Shown: in pieces, positions 59,939 to 64,000 of the stretch
Position numbering within the stretch: position 1 is the stretch's first letter
Layout: each line of letters begins with the position of its first letter
Source: Terripilifer ovatus
Lineage (GTDB): Bacteria; Pseudomonadota; Alphaproteobacteria; Rhizobiales; Beijerinckiaceae
Assembly (NCBI GenBank): GCA_029222685.1
Contig: JARHVB010000086.1
Location: forward strand, 124,001-188,000
Direction: 5' to 3'
DNA length: 64,000 nt
Translations under genes and position numbers: made by a program
Notes under the pieces: model-generated
Seen by the model: only the letters and a program-made list of their open reading frames with translations
Databases searched by the model: none
Told to the model about the DNA's origin: nothing

Positions 59939-60772
59939 TCAGCCTTCTGCCTCAACGTCGAGGTTTTCCGCATCCTGCCGTTGCAGCGCCTTATAACGCC
60001 GGTAGGCGAAGGGCACATGCACCAGATAAAGGATGCTGAGGGAGGCCAGAACCTCCATCGGGAAGCTGTAGAGCAGCAAAATCGCCACCGCGACGCCAAA
60101 AAGCACGACAATGAAATAGTCCCGCGGCACCCGGCCCATTTCCTTGCCGGACAGATGCGGAATGCGGCTCACCATCAGGAACGCGATCAGCAGCACATAG
60201 GCGATGATCACGACCGTCGTCGGCCGGGTCTGCGGCAGGCCGAAAAACGAATGCGTCAGATAGATCGGCAGCAGCACAACGATGGCGCCGGCCGGCGATG
60301 GCATGCCGACGAAAAAACGCGCCGCCCAGGACGGCTTGTTGGGGTCGTCGATGGCGACATTGAAGCGCGCCAGCCGCAGCGCGCAGGCGATGGCATAGAC
60401 CATGGCCGCGAACCAGCCGGCGGATTTGATGTCGTTCAGGCTCCACATATAGAGAATCATCGCCGGGGCGACGCCGAAGTCGATGAAGTCGGCGAGCGAA
60501 TCAAGCTCTGCGCCGAAGCGCGAGGTGGAGTCGAGCGCCCGTGCCAGGCGGCCGTCGAGACCATCGAGAACCGCAGCACCCGCGATCGCATAAACCGCAA
60601 GATCGAAGCGCGCCTCGATGGCATAGCGAATGGCGGTAAGGCCGAGACAGAGGCCGAGCAATGTGACGAGATTGGGCAGCACATAGCGCAGCGGCACGCG
60701 CGTGAACCGCCGCTTCCGGTTCGTGCTGTTCGCCGTGTTCGAATCCACCTTGGTCAGGCCGTCGTCCATCAT
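59939..60772 (-). CDS. pssA: CDP-diacylglycerol-serine O-phosphatidyltransferase
   Basis: A 277-residue membrane enzyme of the CDP-alcohol phosphatidyltransferase family. The motif DGRLARALDSTSRFGAELD (DG-x2-AR-x8-G-x3-D-x3-D form) lies near residues 80-100 and several hydrophobic segments follow. It makes phosphatidylserine from CDP-diacylglycerol and serine. It stands 10 bases after psd in one operon, giving the two-step route to phosphatidylethanolamine. The N-terminus is charged and starts MMDDGLTKV. Confidence 0.93.
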   Translation of the reverse strand: MMDDGLTKVDSNTANSTNRKRRFTRVPLRYVLPNLVTLLGLCLGLTAIRYAIEARFDLAVYAIAGAAVLDGLDGRLARALDSTSRFGAELDSLADFIDFGVAPAMILYMWSLNDIKSAGWFAAMVYAIACALRLARFNVAIDDPNKPSWAARFFVGMPSPAGAIVVLLPIYLTHSFFGLPQTRPTTVVIIAYVLLIAFLMVSRIPHLSGKEMGRVPRDYFIVVLFGVAVAILLLYSFPMEVLASLSILYLVHVPFAYRRYKALQRQDAENLDVEAEG

Positions 60773-60782
60773 CGCCTGCGTC

Positions 60783-61481
60783 TCACGACGTTCTGAAATT
60801 GCGGCGCGGACTGCGCGAGGCGAGATCGGCGATCACGGTCTCGCCGGCGACCGCCTTGCTGCCGATATCGACCAGCGGCACGGCGGAATCCGGCATATAG
60901 ACATCGACTCTCGAGCCGAAGCGGATGAGGCCGATGCGTTCTCCCGGCTGCACCTGATCGCCCTCCTTGCTGAAGCTGACGATGCGGCGCGCGATGAGGC
61001 CGGCGATCTGCACGACGCCGAACGTACCGCCGTGCGTCTCGATGACGAAACCATTGCGCTCGTTATCCTCGCTCGCCTTGTCGAGATCGGCGTTGACGAA
61101 AATGCCGGGCTTGTAGGCGACGCGCAGAATGCGGCCGGCGACGGGCGCGCGATTCACATGGCAGTCGAACACCGACATGAAGATCGACACGCGCTTCACC
61201 GGACGTTCGCCGAGCCCCAGTTCCGGCGGCGGCACGAAGGCGCCGACCGAGCAGACGATGCCGTCGGCAGGAGAAACCACCAGCGTCTCATCGACCGGCG
61301 TGACTCTCACCGGATCGCGGAAGAAATAAGCGCACCAGAGCGTCAGGATAGCGCCGATCCAGCCGAGCGGCGCCCAGATCCAGCCGAGGATGACCGAGGC
61401 GACCGCAAACCCCGCAATAAACAGATAGCCTTCCGGGTGGATCGGCGTGATCTGCTTTTTGACACTGTCGAGAATGCTCAT
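60783..61481 (-). CDS. psd: Phosphatidylserine decarboxylase proenzyme
   Basis: A 232-residue short-form decarboxylase. An N-terminal membrane segment (LFIAGFAVASVILGWIWAPLG) is followed by PADGIVCSVG and MSVFDCHVNRAPVAG, and the self-cleavage site Gly-Ser lies in RFGSRVDVYMP. Cleavage there yields the pyruvoyl cofactor. The ATG at 61481 (MSILDSVKKQ) is the family start; the frame extends further back to 61559. It is the first gene of the psd-pssA operon. Confidence 0.93.
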   Translation of the reverse strand: MSILDSVKKQITPIHPEGYLFIAGFAVASVILGWIWAPLGWIGAILTLWCAYFFRDPVRVTPVDETLVVSPADGIVCSVGAFVPPPELGLGERPVKRVSIFMSVFDCHVNRAPVAGRILRVAYKPGIFVNADLDKASEDNERNGFVIETHGGTFGVVQIAGLIARRIVSFSKEGDQVQPGERIGLIRFGSRVDVYMPDSAVPLVDIGSKAVAGETVIADLASRSPRRNFRTS

Positions 61482-61695
61482 CTGGCGGGTCCCAATGCCG
61501 CGATCTGCGGCCGAAGCGGTCTTTTGCCATCTAACGCCGTCAAAGTCACGGCCCGCCAAGCATAGCGGAACAAAAACAGCCTGATATGCAGGTTGAAGAC
61601 CGCCACGAATCCGCTGGACGCGTGCGATGCGGAATTTATAGTCGCGGCGACGAACAGGGCGAAAACGTCCGATACGGGAGGATCATCGAAACTCT

Positions 61696-62724
61696 ATGCA
61701 TCAGCGTGTCTTCATTGTGGCGGCCGTCGCCCTTACGGGTATGCTTAACGGCGCGGCGGCTCAATCTGGCGGTTCTGCGGCTCCCGATTTCTACCGCGGC
61801 AAGACCATCAGTATTCTCATCGGCGCACCTCCGGGCGGCGGCTTTGATCTCGCCGCGCGGCTGGTGGCACGCCATCTCGGACGCCAGATCGCCGGCCAGC
61901 CGGCCTTCATCCCGCAGAACATGCCGGGCGCCTCGGGCGTCCGCGTCATCGACTACCTGTTCAATGTCGCGCCGCACGACGGCGCGACCATCGGCATCAC
62001 CCTGCCCTCCTCCTATCTCTCCAAGGTGCTCGACAGTAGCGAAGGCGGCAAACCGCATCAGATGACCTGGATCGGCCGGCTCGCCGCTTTCCGCGGCTAC
62101 GGCGTGGTGTGGACCGACGTGCCGGTGAAGAACTTCGCCGAGGCCAGGGAACGCGCCGTCTCCATGGGCGCGGAAGGCCCGACGGGGCTTGCAGCGGTCA
62201 CGATGTCGGCGCTGAACGCGCTCGGCGGATCGAAGTTCAACATCGTGAAGGGCTATTCCGGCAATGCCGACCAGGGGCTCGCCATGCAGCGCGGCGAGAT
62301 CCAGGGGTCGGGTTCGCTGAGCTGGGAATATATCGACAGCCTCGACTGGGTGAAGCAGGGCAAGATCCGCTTCATCTTCAACATCGGCCTGTCACGCTAT
62401 CATCGCATTCCCGACGTGCCGACCGTCACCGAACTGATCGACAACGAGGACGACAAGGCAGTGGTGCGGCTGATCGCCAGCAGCACCGAGATCGGCCGCG
62501 CTTTCGTCGGCCCGCCCGGCATTCCGCAAGACCGCACGGAGATCCTGCGGCAGGCCTTCACCGCGATGATCGGCAACCAGGAGTTTCGCGACGACGCGGA
62601 GAAGTTGAAACTCGAACTCGAGCCGCAGACCGGCGCCGAAATGCAGAAGCTGGTGACCTCGGCGATGAATACGTCGCAGAAGGTCATCGATCGCACGCGT
62701 GACTTCATGCCCGGCCTGAAATGA
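61696..62724 (+). CDS. TctC/Bug-family tripartite tricarboxylate transporter binding protein
   Basis: A 342-residue periplasmic receptor with a signal peptide (about 22 residues, ending AAAQ) and the mature start FYRGKTISILIGAPPGGGFDLAARLVARHLG, a clear Bug-family N-lobe. VENMPGASG-like sequence (IPQNMPGASGVR) follows. No tctA or tctB gene follows here, so it may use other membrane subunits in the genome. GGGAGG lies upstream of the start. Confidence 0.88.
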   Translation: MHQRVFIVAAVALTGMLNGAAAQSGGSAAPDFYRGKTISILIGAPPGGGFDLAARLVARHLGRQIAGQPAFIPQNMPGASGVRVIDYLFNVAPHDGATIGITLPSSYLSKVLDSSEGGKPHQMTWIGRLAAFRGYGVVWTDVPVKNFAEARERAVSMGAEGPTGLAAVTMSALNALGGSKFNIVKGYSGNADQGLAMQRGEIQGSGSLSWEYIDSLDWVKQGKIRFIFNIGLSRYHRIPDVPTVTELIDNEDDKAVVRLIASSTEIGRAFVGPPGIPQDRTEILRQAFTAMIGNQEFRDDAEKLKLELEPQTGAEMQKLVTSAMNTSQKVIDRTRDFMPGLK

Positions 62725-62761
62725 CAGGCAGGAACGCCGGCACAAACACGACAGGTGAAAC

Positions 62762-63760
62762 ATGATCCATCGCGCCCTCTTTGCAACCCTCCTCGGCATT
62801 TCCTTGTGTACGGTATCCGTCGCGCAGGCAGCGACAAAGCTGGTCATCGGAACCGTTCCCAATATCGGTGACGGGCCGATCATCTGCGCCATCGAAAAGG
62901 GCTATTTCAGGGAACAGGACATCGACGTCGAGCTGGTCTCGTTCCGCACAGCCTCGGATATGACGCCGATGGTCGTGCGCGGCGACATTCCGATCATGGG
63001 CGGCGGCGTCAGCGTGTCCTATTTCAACGGCGTCGCGCAGGGCATGCCGCTGCGCTATTTCCTCAGCCGGGCGCAGGCGCGTGTGCATCACAAGATCATC
63101 CTGCGCAAGGGGCTCAACGCGAAGGTGAAATCGATCGCCGATCTGAAGGGCCTGAAGATCGCCACGACGGCCGCCGGGGGTTTTTCGGAATATGAACTGG
63201 GCAAGGCGCTGGAAACGGCGGGCCTGAGCCTCGACGATGTCGACACCAAGCCGCTCGCCATGCCGCAGACGCTCGCCGCCATGGTGAACGGCGCGGTCGA
63301 CGCCGCCGTCCTGCTGCCGCCATTCGACACCGGCGCCCTGCGCGATGGCGCGACGACGCTCGTGACACTCGACGACATCGTCAAGCCCACCATGGAAGTG
63401 AGCGGCCTCATCTACAATACCGACTGGGCCGCAAAGAACAGGGACCTGCTCGAACGGTTCACCATGGCCTATATCAAGGGCGGCCGATATTTCCTCGAAG
63501 GGGCGCGCCATGGCGCCAACCGCGACGAGATCATCGACTATTTCCTGAAATATGCGCCGGTGAAAACCAGGGCGATCTTCGCCGAGACCGACTGGTCCGA
63601 GGTGAACCCAGACGGCAAGATCAACACGGCCTCCCTGCTCGACCAGGAAGAGTTCTACATCAAGCGCGGCTACCTGAAGACCAAGTCGCCAATGGAAAAG
63701 CTGGCCGACGAGGACACGGTGGCGCGTGCGCTGAAGCGGCTGGAGAATGGCGGACGTTGA
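62762..63760 (+). CDS. NMT1-like ABC/TRAP-type substrate-binding protein
   Basis: A 332-residue protein with a signal peptide (cleavage after VAQA) and the mature opening KLVIGTVPNIGDGPIICAIEKGYFREQDIDVELVSF typical of NMT1/THI5-like receptors. It has the usual IADLKGLKIATTAAGGFSEY block. It lies 37 bases after the TctC-type gene and overlaps the following membrane protein gene by TTGA. The combination suggests a mixed transporter cassette. Ligand unknown. Confidence 0.85.
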   Translation: MIHRALFATLLGISLCTVSVAQAATKLVIGTVPNIGDGPIICAIEKGYFREQDIDVELVSFRTASDMTPMVVRGDIPIMGGGVSVSYFNGVAQGMPLRYFLSRAQARVHHKIILRKGLNAKVKSIADLKGLKIATTAAGGFSEYELGKALETAGLSLDDVDTKPLAMPQTLAAMVNGAVDAAVLLPPFDTGALRDGATTLVTLDDIVKPTMEVSGLIYNTDWAAKNRDLLERFTMAYIKGGRYFLEGARHGANRDEIIDYFLKYAPVKTRAIFAETDWSEVNPDGKINTASLLDQEEFYIKRGYLKTKSPMEKLADEDTVARALKRLENGGR

Positions 63761-64000
63761 CTGGGTTCTTGGAAGGACTGGGCCGTTTCGCGCTGCCGAT
63801 GCGGCCCGCTTCGCACCATCGCTGGCTGGCCTATGCACTCCTGGCGATCGGCGTCTCTGGTCTCGTCCAAGCTCACACCTGGCACGAATGGTACGCCCCG
63901 ATAGCCACCCTCTCCTGGCTCGCCATCATAATCGGCACTTTGCTTGGCCTGAGTGTGCCGATGATGATGTTGTTGGGTGTCTCGACCTTGCAAGTTCCCG
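63757..64000 (+). CDS. Membrane transport protein, partial (cut by window end)
   Basis: A frame starting with TTG at 63757 (TTGA overlap with the upstream stop) runs open to the end of the window, about 81 residues. It contains a strongly hydrophobic part (LAYALLAIGVSGLVQAH and WLAIIIGTLLGLSVPMMMLLGV), so at least two membrane segments. It is likely a transporter permease serving the preceding receptor. The fragment is too short to name the family; TRAP large subunit or ABC permease are both possible. Confidence 0.55.
   Translation, partial: MTGFLEGLGRFALPMRPASHHRWLAYALLAIGVSGLVQAHTWHEWYAPIATLSWLAIIIGTLLGLSVPMMMLLGVSTLQVP

Overview
The window is high-GC DNA from an alphaproteobacterium. The family content (tripartite tricarboxylate transporters, xanthine-dehydrogenase-type molybdenum hydroxylases, NMT1-like ABC transporters), the infA/maf/yacG/tRNA-Phe block and the type of intergenic repeats point to Hyphomicrobiales (Rhizobiales), perhaps a soil or rhizosphere member near Xanthobacteraceae/Bradyrhizobiaceae. 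The order is an inference from gene content; no 16S gene is present.

Layout. (1) 1-2470: the end of a tripartite tricarboxylate transporter operon (TctC-TctB-TctA). (2) 2477-22818: a catabolic region. It has a three-subunit molybdenum hydroxylase, a quinone oxidoreductase, an XRE regulator, an orphan molybdopterin subunit with a short N-terminal FGKT repeat, two amidases, a PyrC-type dihydroorotase, a Rieske ferredoxin, an ABM-fold protein, an M29/NicX-like metalloenzyme, a VOC protein, an NMT1-type ABC transporter and a set of Rieske oxygenase subunits. Together these suggest uptake and oxidative breakdown of an aromatic, probably N-heterocyclic, compound. (3) 23449-27467: an NTF2-like protein, MmgE/PrpD, a TauD-type dioxygenase with a divergent MarR regulator, and a DUF35 protein. 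(4) 27054-40642: a second catabolic region with DUF35/thiolase/double CoA transferase, a GMC oxidoreductase, an ABC transporter split over two loci, a LacI regulator, an SDR, an SMP-30 lactonase and a CapA-like protein. Three near-identical LacI-type operators sit in promoter regions here and suggest one regulon. Three copies of a ~105-bp intergenic repeat lie around the lacI gene and after the ABC operon, supplying stop codons and terminator-like hairpins.

(5) 41190-58369: a 17.2-kb integrative element in the 3' end of a tRNA-Phe gene, bounded by an 18-bp direct repeat. It has a tRNA-proximal tyrosine integrase, a second tyrosine integrase with a divergent AlpA-like excisionase, a serine resolvase, an HNH nuclease, an Abi-alpha (DUF4393) protein, a HEPN-motif protein, a protein made of 17-residue tandem repeats, a large tail fibre with an SGNH-esterase-like domain, and two paralogous small exported proteins. 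It also has a compact operon of an RNase-H-like protein, a zinc-ribbon protein and a strongly divergent family-A-like polymerase. No capsid, portal or terminase gene is visible. The polymerase/RNase-H-like operon and the defence-like cargo are the most interesting parts of the window.

(6) 58353-61481: conserved chromosomal housekeeping genes (tRNA-Phe, yacG, maf, infA, pssA, psd). (7) 61696-64000: a second TctC-type binding protein, an NMT1-like binding protein and the start of a membrane transporter gene that leaves the window.
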